The notes beneath the pieces are model-generated. The model worked only from the letters and a program-made list of their open reading frames with translations. It was not told the origin of the DNA and made no database searches. This document shows, one piece after another, positions 40,647 to 48,690 of a stretch of 64,000 bases of DNA. The DNA is from Congzhengia sp045635085. Lineage in GTDB: Bacteria > Bacillota > Clostridia > UBA1381 > UBA9506. The DNA lies in assembly GCA_045635085.1 (NCBI GenBank), contig JAZRBM010000006.1, positions 1-64,000 of the forward strand. Direction: 5' to 3'. A program made the translations under genes and the position numbers. The first letter of the stretch is position 1; each line of letters starts with the position of its first letter.

Positions 40647-42014
40647 TTAAAAATCAAAATAGTCTTTTGCATTTTTGTAGCATATGCCCTCAATAATTTT
40701 TTGAAGGCTCTCCAAATCGTATGGATATTCGCCGGCTTCTACCCATTTTCCAAGCATATTACAGAGAATTCTTCTGAAATATTCGTGTCTTGTGTATGAT
40801 ACAAAACTTCTTGAATCCGTCAGCATACCGATAAATGCACCTAAAACGCCAAGATTTGCAAGGGCGCTCATCTGAGCCTCCATGCCATCACGATTGTCGT
40901 TGAACCACCAACCAGAGCCGAATTGAAGTTTGCTCTTTATCGGGCCTTTCTGAAAGTTTCCGATCATTGCACCTAAGACATAATTATCCTTTGGATTTAG
41001 TGTGTAAAGGATTGTTTTAGGCAATGCATCTTCTTTTTCCAGACTGTCTAAAAGAGCAGATAATTTTTCTGCTACAAAAAGGTCGTTGATTGAGTCAAAA
41101 CCTGTATCTGGGCCGAGTTTTCTGAGCATCTTCGAGTTGTTATTACGAAGAGCGCTGATATGGAGCTGCATTGCCCAGTTAAGACGTGCATATTCTTTGG
41201 CACATTCTCTTATTAGCGCGGTTTTGAAGATGTCAATTTCTTCTGCAGACAATGCTTTGCCGCTCATTCTTTTATCAAATACAGCACTGGCATCGCCCTC
41301 ACCATAGGGCATACGGTCAAGAGCGTGGTCTGAAAGCCTGCAACCGTTTTCGTTAAAATATGCAATACGCTCTTTGAGCCAGTTTATGAGTTCATCATAG
41401 GTTTTTATGTTGTTATTGTTTATATAGTCTAAAAAGTGCGGCATATCAATATTTACTGCCTTATCAGGGCGAAATGTTGGTAAAACTTTTGTTTTAAAGC
41501 CGTCTTTTTTTATCATTTGATGATATTTTAAATCATCCTGCGGATCATCTGTTGTGCAGATAACAGCAACATTAGATTTTTCGATTAAAGCCTTTGCAGA
41601 AAAGTCTGCGCTCTTTAGCTTTTCGTTGCAAATATCCCAGATCCGCTTTGCGCTTTTTTCACACAGGGGCTCGTCAATATCAAAATATCTTTTAAGCTCA
41701 AGTGCTGTCCAGTGATAGATGGGGTTTCCGATTAAGTAGGGCATTGCTTTTGCAAAACTATCCCACTTTTCATATTCATCGCCATTGCCTGTGATAAATT
41801 TTTCATCAATGCCAAAACTACGCATCTGGCGCCATTTATAATGGTCGCCGCCTAAAAACAAGTCAAATGCGTTTTTAAACTTGTAGTCAGTTGCAATCAT
41901 CTCGGGCACCAGGTGACAATGGTAGTCAATGATTGGCAGGTCTTTTGCAAAATCAAAAAATAGTTTTTTGCCGGTTTCGTTGGAAAACATAAAGTTATCG
42001 GTAATAATTCCCAT
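40647..42014 (-). CDS. uxaC: glucuronate/galacturonate isomerase
   Basis: 455 residues from ATG 42014 (AAGGTG upstream). Converts D-glucuronate to D-fructuronate (and galacturonate to tagaturonate). UxaC motifs: IDYHCHLVPEMIATDYKF with metal His pair, ICTTDDPQDDLKYHQ, LPTFRPDKAVNID, GCRLSDHALDRMPY, FGSGWWFNDNRDGMEAQM and LTDSRSFVSYTRHEYFRRIL. It is the last gene of the uronate operon, though it performs the first step. Confidence 0.96.
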   Translation of the reverse strand: MGIITDNFMFSNETGKKLFFDFAKDLPIIDYHCHLVPEMIATDYKFKNAFDLFLGGDHYKWRQMRSFGIDEKFITGNGDEYEKWDSFAKAMPYLIGNPIYHWTALELKRYFDIDEPLCEKSAKRIWDICNEKLKSADFSAKALIEKSNVAVICTTDDPQDDLKYHQMIKKDGFKTKVLPTFRPDKAVNIDMPHFLDYINNNNIKTYDELINWLKERIAYFNENGCRLSDHALDRMPYGEGDASAVFDKRMSGKALSAEEIDIFKTALIRECAKEYARLNWAMQLHISALRNNNSKMLRKLGPDTGFDSINDLFVAEKLSALLDSLEKEDALPKTILYTLNPKDNYVLGAMIGNFQKGPIKSKLQFGSGWWFNDNRDGMEAQMSALANLGVLGAFIGMLTDSRSFVSYTRHEYFRRILCNMLGKWVEAGEYPYDLESLQKIIEGICYKNAKDYFDF

Positions 42015-42024
42015 AATTTTCACC

Positions 42025-43122
42025 TTATCTTTGTACTCTTGCACCTGCACCGCCCATAATGCCTTCAACTTCTTTCAGGTTTGCCATTGTGGTATCACCT
42101 GGAGTAGTCATAGCGAGTGCGCCGTGAGCAGCACCGTAATTTACTGCAAGTTCAGGATTTTGTGTTGTCATAAGACCGTAAATCAAACCTGATGCAAATG
42201 AATCACCGCCGCCGACTCTGTCCATAATTTCAAGAGCTTTGTAATCTTTAGCCTTATAAACTGTGCCGTCTGCCCAGCAGATTGCGCTCCAGTCGTTGAT
42301 TGTTGCTGTTTTAACCTCACGAAGAGTTGTTGCAATAACCTTAAAGTTAGGATATTGTTTAGCAGCTTCTGCTATCATCTTTTTGTAGCCATCGAGATTT
42401 AATTCCTTTAAGTTTTCATCATTTCCTTCGATTTCAAGTCCTAAGCATGCGGTAAAGTCTTCTTCGTTACCGATCATAACGTCAACATATTTTGCGATTT
42501 CTTTGTTGACTTCCTGAGCTTTTTCCAGACCACCGATAGCGCTCCACATTGAAGGACGGTAGTTTAAGTCATAAGAAACTATTGTGCCATATTTTTTAGC
42601 TGTTTTAACAGCAGCTAAAACTGTCTGGCAGGACTGTTCAGATAAAGCCGCATATATGCCGCCGGTATGTAACCAACGAACGCCGAGTGTTCCGAAAATG
42701 TAATCAAAATCAAAATCTTCAGGTGTTGCCTTTGAAATTGCAGTGTTGGCTCTGTCAGAGCATCCAACAGCACCACGAATACCATATCCGCGTTCTGTGA
42801 AGTTGAGTCCGTTTCTGCAGATTCTGCCGATACCGTCAGTTTTCATCCATTTAATTAAGGATGTATCAACGCCGCCCTGTTCAATGAAATCCTGCATAAG
42901 ATAGCCAACTTCGTTTTCAGCAAAAGCAGTTAAAACTGCTGTATTCATGCGAAAACACTTATGAAGACCACGAATTACGTTATATTCGCCGCCACCTTCC
43001 CACGCGCGAAAGCTTCTTGCGGTTCTTATTCTTCCTTCGCCCGGATCTAAACGAAGCATAACCTCGCCTAAAGATACTGCGTCGTATTTACACTGTGATT
43101 TATCTTTTAAATTTAAGTTCAT
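42025..43122 (-). CDS. kdgK: 2-keto-3-deoxygluconate kinase (PfkB family)
   Basis: 365 residues. Phosphorylates KDG to KDPG. N-terminal LGEVMLRLDPGEGRIRTARSF, GGGEYNVIRGLHKCF with the substrate Gly-Gly pair, and the C-terminal anion-hole/catalytic Asp motif DRVGGGDSFASGLIYGLM. KdgK identity rests on neighbours eda and uxuA; other PfkB sugar kinases look similar. AAGGAG precedes the start. Confidence 0.9.
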   Translation of the reverse strand: MNLNLKDKSQCKYDAVSLGEVMLRLDPGEGRIRTARSFRAWEGGGEYNVIRGLHKCFRMNTAVLTAFAENEVGYLMQDFIEQGGVDTSLIKWMKTDGIGRICRNGLNFTERGYGIRGAVGCSDRANTAISKATPEDFDFDYIFGTLGVRWLHTGGIYAALSEQSCQTVLAAVKTAKKYGTIVSYDLNYRPSMWSAIGGLEKAQEVNKEIAKYVDVMIGNEEDFTACLGLEIEGNDENLKELNLDGYKKMIAEAAKQYPNFKVIATTLREVKTATINDWSAICWADGTVYKAKDYKALEIMDRVGGGDSFASGLIYGLMTTQNPELAVNYGAAHGALAMTTPGDTTMANLKEVEGIMGGAGARVQR

Positions 43123-43136
43123 AATGATTCTCCTTA

Positions 43137-43766
43137 CTAGCCTCTTATAGCTTTTACCAAGGCAACGGCTTCTTTTGTCATTTTTTCTATTTCATCAAAT
43201 TTTCCTTCTGCTACTAAGTCACCTTTTACCATCCAGCTTCCGCCGCAGCAGATAATATTGCTGCATTCCAAATAATCCTTGAGGTTTTTGGCGCTGATGC
43301 CGCCTGTCGGCATAAATTTAACCATACCGTAAGGTGCTGCCATAGCCTTTATCATAGGCAATCCGCCTGCCTGCTCAGCGGGGAAGAATTTTACAACTTT
43401 AAGCCCTCTTTTTACAGCCTGAGCTACTTCTGATGGGGTGATGCAACCAGGGAAAACCGGAATGTTGTTTTCTATACAATAGTTAACGATTTCAGGGTCA
43501 AATCCGGGGCTTACGATAAATTTTGCTCCCGCACTTACTGCTCTTTTTACCTGGTCAATAGTGAGGACTGTTCCTGCACCTATTAACATATCAGGGTATT
43601 CTTTGCTCATCTTTTTGATTGATTCTTCTGCAGCATCTGTACGAAATGTTACTTCAGCACAAGGCAGCCCGCCGTTTATAAGCGCCTTTGCCAGAGGAAG
43701 AGCATCCTCTGCGTTCTTTAGTACAACTACCGGTACTACACCATAATTTTTTAACATATTTTCCAT
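43137..43766 (-). CDS. eda: KDPG/KHG aldolase
   Basis: 209 residues. Splits 2-keto-3-deoxy-6-phosphogluconate into pyruvate and glyceraldehyde-3-phosphate. Class I aldolase: GLPCAEVTFRTDAAEESI (catalytic Glu), LIGAGTVLTIDQVKRAV, FIVSPGFDPEIV, the Schiff-base Lys in VVKFFPAEQAGG, and FMPTGGISAKNLKDYL. It lies 14 nt from kdgK. Confidence 0.96.
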   Translation of the reverse strand: MENMLKNYGVVPVVVLKNAEDALPLAKALINGGLPCAEVTFRTDAAEESIKKMSKEYPDMLIGAGTVLTIDQVKRAVSAGAKFIVSPGFDPEIVNYCIENNIPVFPGCITPSEVAQAVKRGLKVVKFFPAEQAGGLPMIKAMAAPYGMVKFMPTGGISAKNLKDYLECSNIICCGGSWMVKGDLVAEGKFDEIEKMTKEAVALVKAIRG

Positions 43767-43792
43767 TTTTATTCATCTCCAAACATAAAATA

Positions 43793-44968
43793 TTACCATT
43801 TAACGTTCCAACGGGGGTTATATCCCTTTGGCTTGAGTCCGTTTTGATTTTTTTCGACGTATGATGAATTTTTTATTTTTTCTGCGAGTAATTCATCAAA
43901 TTTTGCCTCATCAAAAGGAATCATTATTTTTTTATTGCCTGACCAGCTGGACAAGTATGCGGCATTTGAGATAGTAAGCTCGTTGATGCCTTCTATGCCG
44001 GGGGCAACAAGAGGAGTTTTTTTAATTATAGCATCCGCAAAGTTTTGCAAAATATCTATATGTCCGCCGCCTAATCCGGTGTCTTTAAATTCTTCGTATT
44101 CGTATTCTATTTCCGTAAAACACTGGTCAGCATTAAAACAAAATGTGCGTTCTGATTCTTTTAAGCGCCACCATTTTAAAAGGCCGTTTTCAATGACAAT
44201 TTTTCCTAAAGAGCCTGAAATTTCCAATCTGTTTGTGCCGGGGGACTCGCCTGTTGAGGTTATAAATGTTCCCTCGGCACCATTTTCAAATTCGGCAAAA
44301 ATTGAGGCGTTGTCCTCAACCTCGATATTATGGTATTTTCCTATACTGCAGACTGCAGTAACTGATTTTGGCATGCCACAAATCCATTGCCACAGATCAA
44401 GGTTGTGTGGAGCCTGATTGAGCAGAACGCCTCCTCCTTCGCCTGACCATGTTGCACGCCAGCTGCCGGAGTCGTAATAGCTTTGTGTTCTGTACCAGTT
44501 TGTTATAATCCAGATGCTCCTCTTTAGTTCTCCGAGCGCACCACTTTTTACTAATTCTTTAGCTTTTTTAAAAAGTAAATTTGTGCGCTGGTTAAACATT
44601 ATAGCAAAAACTCTGTCAACGCTCTTTGCGGTTTCATTAAGCTTTCTTGCGATTGAAACTGAAATGTCTACAGGCTTTTCAACTAAAACGTGAATATCTG
44701 ACAGCAAGAAAGCCTCGGCAATTTGTGCGTGAAGCCGGTGAGGTACTGCTATGATTATTGCATCAATTGTGCCGCTTTTTAAAAGGTCATTATAATCAGA
44801 AAAGAGAGCACAATCCGGGAATTGTTCCTTTGCCCAGTCGAGCTTTTGTGGATTAACATCACAAATGGCAGATAAAACCATACCGGATATTTTATTGTTT
44901 GCTATACTTTGTGCGTGTGCAGAACCAATATTTCCGACTCCAACAACGCCAACTCTGATTATTTCCAT
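43793..44968 (-). CDS. Gfo/Idh/MocA-family oxidoreductase
   Basis: 391 residues from ATG 44968. Rossmann motif VGVVGVGNIGSAHAQSI, the EKP motif as LVEKPVDISVSIA (about 94-106), NQRTNLLFKKAKEL, SWRATWSGEGGGVLLNQAPHNLDLWQWI with the catalytic His region. The substrate is unknown; sugars or sugar acids are typical. A 137-nt gap to the SDR gene upstream holds a small hairpin (GCATTC/GAATGC, 45006-45026), so it may have separate control. Being inside the uronate operon suggests a side-entry route for a modified uronate (inference). Confidence 0.85.
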   Translation of the reverse strand: MEIIRVGVVGVGNIGSAHAQSIANNKISGMVLSAICDVNPQKLDWAKEQFPDCALFSDYNDLLKSGTIDAIIIAVPHRLHAQIAEAFLLSDIHVLVEKPVDISVSIARKLNETAKSVDRVFAIMFNQRTNLLFKKAKELVKSGALGELKRSIWIITNWYRTQSYYDSGSWRATWSGEGGGVLLNQAPHNLDLWQWICGMPKSVTAVCSIGKYHNIEVEDNASIFAEFENGAEGTFITSTGESPGTNRLEISGSLGKIVIENGLLKWWRLKESERTFCFNADQCFTEIEYEYEEFKDTGLGGGHIDILQNFADAIIKKTPLVAPGIEGINELTISNAAYLSSWSGNKKIMIPFDEAKFDELLAEKIKNSSYVEKNQNGLKPKGYNPRWNVKW

Positions 44969-45105
44969 AGGTATCACTCTTTCGTTTAAAGTAGCACTGT
45001 TAAAGGCATTCATAACGCCCGAATGCTGTTAATTCTTACCGTATGTTTCAATGTCTATTATTCTGGGCTTAACTTTAGACATTTTATATGTAACGTTTTA
45101 TAACA

Positions 45106-45927
45106 TTATACACCTGAATATGCTGAAAATCCGCCGTCAACAGGAACAGTTATGCCTGTTACAAAGCCTGATTTTTCTTCGTCTAAGAGCCATTCAACTG
45201 TTCCCAGGAGCTCTTTTGCATCGCCAAATCTGCCCATGGGTGTCGAGCGGAGAATTTTTTCGGTTCTTAGTGTTGGTGTACCGTCTTCGTTATAGAGCAT
45301 TGCCCTGTTCTGATTTGTAACAAAAAATCCGGGAGCAACAGCATTAACGCGGATATTTTCTTTTGCAAAGTGTACAGAAAGCCATTGCGTAAAGTTTCCA
45401 ACTGCAGATTTAGCAGCAGAATATGCAGGGATTTTTGTGAGAGGTCTGTATGCATTCATTGATGAAATGTTAAGTACAGAGCACCCCGTACGACCAATCA
45501 TATCTTTCATAAAAATCTGACTGGGGAGCAAAACACCCTTGATATTTAAGTCAAAAACGAAATCAAATCCGCCCTCGTCGATATTAAAGAAGGTTAAGCA
45601 GTCTGTTGCATCCTCGTCGCCCTTTTGATATTCTTCATTTTTTGTTGTGCATTTAGGGCTGTTCCCGCCTGCACCGTTTATCAAAACATCGCACTTTCCA
45701 AGGTCGGACAGAATCTTTTGATGCACTGCTTCTATACTTGCTCTGTCAAGCACGTTGCATTTATACGCTAAGGCTGTACCACCTGTGCTGTTTATTCTGT
45801 CGGCAACAGCTTTTGCTGCATCCTCATTTAAATCTAAAAGTGCAATTCTGTGACCTTTTGAGGCCAAAAACTCGGCAAAGGATGAACATAAAATGCCGCC
45901 TGCACCAGTTATTACTATGTTTTTCAT
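45106..45927 (-). CDS. SDR oxidoreductase, probable D-mannonate/fructuronate oxidoreductase
   Basis: 273 residues. Short-chain dehydrogenase: ITGAGGILCSSFAEFLASKG (NAD-binding), NGAGGN, NISSMNAY and the catalytic Y-SAA-K in IPAYSAAKSAVGNF, then VNAVAPGFFVTNQNR. Its place directly after uxuA (12 nt) and before kdgK/uxaC fits the fructuronate-to-mannonate step, which other organisms assign to the unrelated long-chain UxuB. That assignment is from context. Confidence 0.75.
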   Translation of the reverse strand: MKNIVITGAGGILCSSFAEFLASKGHRIALLDLNEDAAKAVADRINSTGGTALAYKCNVLDRASIEAVHQKILSDLGKCDVLINGAGGNSPKCTTKNEEYQKGDEDATDCLTFFNIDEGGFDFVFDLNIKGVLLPSQIFMKDMIGRTGCSVLNISSMNAYRPLTKIPAYSAAKSAVGNFTQWLSVHFAKENIRVNAVAPGFFVTNQNRAMLYNEDGTPTLRTEKILRSTPMGRFGDAKELLGTVEWLLDEEKSGFVTGITVPVDGGFSAYSGV

Positions 45928-45939
45928 ATTATCCTCCTG

Positions 45940-46980
45940 TTATTTAGAAAGTTTTTCAACAGCTTCAAAAAGTCCGGATATGTATGTAGCACCTAATGCT
46001 CTGTCAAACAGGCCATAGCCATAGCGACCTTTTTCACCCCAGATCATTCTGCCGTGGTCAGGTCTTACATAACCGTCAAAACCATTATCGACAAGCGCTT
46101 TTACGATGCCGAACATATCGATAGAGCCACACGATGTCGGATGGCCTACTTCTTCAAATTTTCTTGTTCCGGTGTATTTGATATTTCTCAAGTGCAAAAA
46201 GTGAATTCTGTCTGCAAATTCTTTTGCCATATCTACCAGATCGTTGTCGGGATTTGCCCCCAAAGAGCCTGTACACAGGGTGAGTCCGTTATTTTTTTCA
46301 GGAACGATATCAAGGAATCTTTTCAGATTTTCCTTGTTCGTGATAATACGTGGCAGACCAAATATTCCCCATGGTGGATCATCCGGGTGTATCGCCATGT
46401 CAACGTCGCATTCTTTAGCAACAGGAATAACAGCCTTTAAGAATGTTTCAAGATTTTTCCACAGACCATCCTCGCCTAATGCTTCATATTTTTTCAAAAG
46501 AGCCAAAAGCTCGTCGCTTTCATAGCTTGCATCCCAGCCGGGCAACGACAAATCGCCCTTTAAAGGGTTCATCTTGAGCACGGTTTCTTCGTCGTATGCC
46601 AAAGCATTCGCGCCGTCTTCTTGCTGATGCTCAAGCTCGCTTCTGAGCCAGTCGAAAACGGGCATAAAATTGTAGCAGATACATTTAACGCCGTGTTTTG
46701 CAAGGCGTCGGATGTTTTCGCAGTAGTTCTCAATTAGTTCAGGTGCGTTTTCACTGCCAAGTTTTATGTCCTCTGGAACAGGGACACTTTCTACAACCTC
46801 AAATTCAAGATTGTGCTTTTGAGCCAGTTGTTTAATTTTTAAAATGCTTTCTTCACTCCAGACTCCACCGGGCTTTACATCATACACTGCAGAAACAATG
46901 CCGGTCATAGTCGGAATTTGTGAAATTTTTTCAAGAGTTACCGGGTCGTCTTCTCCGTACCAACGAAATGTTAATTTCAT
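45940..46980 (-). CDS. uxuA: mannonate dehydratase
   Basis: 346 residues. Removes water from D-mannonate to give KDG. UxuA signature: MKLTFRWYGEDDPVTLEKIS, IPTMTGIVSAVYDVKPGGVW, VESVPVPEDIKLG, CICYNFMPVFDWLRSEL, MAIHPDDPPWGIFGLPRI, CTGSLGANPDNDL, LHLRNIKYTG and YVRPDHGRMIWGEKG (metal ligands His/Cys/Asp). First gene of the uronate operon; AAGGAG precedes the start. Confidence 0.97.
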   Translation of the reverse strand: MKLTFRWYGEDDPVTLEKISQIPTMTGIVSAVYDVKPGGVWSEESILKIKQLAQKHNLEFEVVESVPVPEDIKLGSENAPELIENYCENIRRLAKHGVKCICYNFMPVFDWLRSELEHQQEDGANALAYDEETVLKMNPLKGDLSLPGWDASYESDELLALLKKYEALGEDGLWKNLETFLKAVIPVAKECDVDMAIHPDDPPWGIFGLPRIITNKENLKRFLDIVPEKNNGLTLCTGSLGANPDNDLVDMAKEFADRIHFLHLRNIKYTGTRKFEEVGHPTSCGSIDMFGIVKALVDNGFDGYVRPDHGRMIWGEKGRYGYGLFDRALGATYISGLFEAVEKLSK

Positions 46981-47015
46981 AATATTCTCCTTAATATAAT
47001 TTAATATGTACCTAC

Positions 47016-47048
47016 ATTATATCATATAACAATAACAATTTAATTGTT
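47016..47048 (-). promoter_or_regulatory. uxuA operon promoter region with palindromic operator
   Basis: A minus-strand -10 TATAAT at 47016-47021. The -35 position is not consensus and is covered by a perfect palindrome AACAAT-TTA-ATTGTT (47034-47048), a likely regulator site. The remaining stretch to the tRNA promoter (47050-47315) holds only a 10-bp hairpin GGCTGTAGCA/TGCTATGGCC at 47261-47283, of unknown role. Confidence 0.5.
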
Positions 47049-47315
47049 TTTATTAACAAAAAACATTGCAAATGTTACTTTTTTGGTACTGTAACTAATT
47101 GCTGGAATTTAAAATGTTAAAAATGCTAATAATATCAGGAAATTCTATTGAGTTAAGGCAGGTTTTTTATTAATATATTATTGGAAATTGATATATTAAG
47201 AAAAGCAGTAAAAGAAATCGGGATTTTAGCGATTTTATTCAAAGATTATAATACAAAATGGGCTGTAGCAGAATGCTATGGCCTATGAAAATTTTGCTTT
47301 TTTTTAAAATATATA

Positions 47316-47344
47316 TTGACAACTACAACTTATATGTGTATAAT
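47316..47344 (+). promoter_or_regulatory. promoter of tRNA-Lys
   Basis: Perfect consensus TTGACA (47316-47321), 17 nt, TATAAT (47339-47344). Confidence 0.9.
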
Positions 47345-47371
47345 AATAAAAGTTGATTGAAAACTTAATAT

Positions 47372-47447
47372 GCACCATTAGCTCAGATGGTAGAGCACCT
47401 GACTCTTAATCAGGGTGTCCAGGGTTCGAGTCCCTGATGGTGTACCA
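47372..47447 (+). tRNA. tRNA-Lys(CTT)
   Basis: 76 nt with encoded CCA. Acceptor GCACCAT/ATGGTGT; anticodon arm CCTGA-CTCTTAA-TCAGG gives CTT; T-arm AGGGTTCGAGTCCCT. The last 18 nt plus one more are repeated exactly 206 bp downstream. Confidence 0.97.
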
Positions 47448-47448
47448 C

Positions 47449-47483
47449 AAAAAGAGATATGCCTTTTGGTATATCTCTTTTTG
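47449..47483 (+). terminator. terminator 1 of tRNA-Lys
   Basis: 15-bp stem AAAAAGAGATATGCC/GGTATATCTCTTTTT with TTTT loop. Confidence 0.9.
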
Positions 47484-47497
47484 TTATATTTTAAATA

Positions 47498-47654
47498 GGG
47501 ACTCGAACCCTGAGAGGGCAACGAGCGTAAAGAAAACATGCCAGTGGCATGTTTTTAGCGAAGTTGGTGCGCAGTCGGGTACTGTGAGCACAGCTCACGG
47601 TCGACAAGCAGAAAAGGCTTGCAAAGCAAGACTTTGTCCCTGATGGTGTACCAC
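47498..47654 (+). repeat. tRNA-tail-duplicating element, copy A
   Basis: It starts with the antisense of a tRNA T-arm (GGGACTCGAACCCT, exact complement of the tRNA-Lys T-arm) joined to GAGAGGGCA, and ends with a second copy of the tRNA-Lys 3' end (GTCCCTGATGGTGTACCAC, 47636-47654, identical to 47430-47448). Between them lie three hairpins with 3-nt loops: AAAACATGCC-AGT-GGCATGTTTT, GTGAGC-ACA-GCTCAC and CTTGC-AAA-GCAAG. The linkers TGCGCAGTCGGGTAC and GACAAGCAGAAAAGG are shared with copy B at 51321. Confidence 0.8.
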
Positions 47655-47655
47655 C

Positions 47656-47695
47656 AAAACAAAAATCCTGTCGAAAGGCAGGATTTTTTGTTTTG
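47656..47695 (+). terminator. terminator 2, after the duplicated tRNA-Lys tail
   Basis: Stem AAAACAAAAATCCTG/CAGGATTTTTTGTTTT. It has a different sequence from terminator 1 but the same position relative to the tRNA tail. It also abuts the 3' end of the AraC gene. Confidence 0.85.
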
Positions 47696-47704
47696 TAGTA
47701 TTCA

Positions 47705-48541
47705 TTATTTATTAAATCCGACAGAATTTTTTAGTGAATTAAGTGTTTTGATATATGCTTTCGGCGAAACACCGATTTTTTGTTTGAATACTTTGGAGAA
47801 ATACTGTGAATCCGTATATCCACACTGACTTGAAACATCGGCTATGCTTGTAAATCCATGTTGCATCAAGGTGCAGGCATTCTGTATTCTTATAGTATTC
47901 AGGTATTCGTTAATTCCTACATTGAAATTTTTTTTGAAAATTGAGGAAATATATTTTGGGCTATATGAAAGCTCTTTACTTATCATTTCTAAAGTCAGCT
48001 TTGTTTGTGAGAAGTTGTCATCAATATATTTTTTTATTGTTAAAGCTACATTCCCGTTTAAATTGTTTTTTGTGTTTAACGGAATAATTTTATCGCCGAG
48101 AAAGTAGAAAGAATACAGCAGAATACTTTCTGCAATTAAATCGGCTATTTCGGGCTTTGTACCAAGGCCATTTTTCCAAAACTCATAAATTTCCTGACAG
48201 CCGCTAAAGAAAAAATTCTGTGAAGAAATCTTCAGATTATCCATAATCATATTAGCTCTGGATCCCAAAAAACTGATATACATATATGAAAAATCTTCCA
48301 CAGATTCTATACAAAAGGGAATGGCGGGAAACGTAAAGAAAACATCACCTTGTGACAGGGGGAATATTTTGCCTGCTATATGAAGATTGCCTTTGCCACC
48401 GCACACAAAATGTATTTTATACACCGCCTGTGATTTTAGTAAAGAGTACGGCTGCTGTTTTGTTTCCAGAACAAAATTTATTGTATGTATTGAATGATAA
48501 TCCTTATGATAAGGAATGAAATGGCATATATTATTATCCAT
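47705..48541 (-). CDS. AraC-family transcriptional regulator
   Basis: 278 residues. The N-terminal cupin-like sugar-sensing half (about 1-150: KIHFVCGGKGNLHIAGKIFP, QGDVFFTFPAIPFCIE) is followed by two HTH motifs (about 175-275: TLEMISKELSYSPKYISSIF and IADVSSQCGYTDSQYFSKVF). The closing KQKIGVSPKAYI is typical. GAGGAGG precedes the start. It is divergent from a Gfo/Idh gene and transporter, its likely targets; an inverted repeat TTTTCC/GGAAAA at about 48609-48628 could be a site (inference). Confidence 0.92.
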   Translation of the reverse strand: MDNNICHFIPYHKDYHSIHTINFVLETKQQPYSLLKSQAVYKIHFVCGGKGNLHIAGKIFPLSQGDVFFTFPAIPFCIESVEDFSYMYISFLGSRANMIMDNLKISSQNFFFSGCQEIYEFWKNGLGTKPEIADLIAESILLYSFYFLGDKIIPLNTKNNLNGNVALTIKKYIDDNFSQTKLTLEMISKELSYSPKYISSIFKKNFNVGINEYLNTIRIQNACTLMQHGFTSIADVSSQCGYTDSQYFSKVFKQKIGVSPKAYIKTLNSLKNSVGFNK

Positions 48542-48635
48542 AGAAATTACCTCCTCTTGATACGATTATAACGGCGTGAAATAGTTTTGTCAATTGAAAT
48601 CGTACTATTTTCCACAAAAAAGCGGAAAATATCCA

Positions 48636-48663
48636 TTGAAAATAAGATATAATATGCTATAAT
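48636..48663 (+). promoter_or_regulatory. promoter of the Gfo/Idh-transporter operon
   Basis: TTGAAA (48636-48641), 16 nt, TATAAT (48658-48663). Confidence 0.65.
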
Positions 48664-48690
48664 TGAAATATCTTAAAGGAGGTATCCGTT

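Noticed and set aside
47437..47643. 68-codon open frame through tRNA element A
   Set aside because: It starts in the tRNA tail and runs across hairpins. The same frame in copy B is not maintained by synonymous change; stem covariation explains the conservation better.
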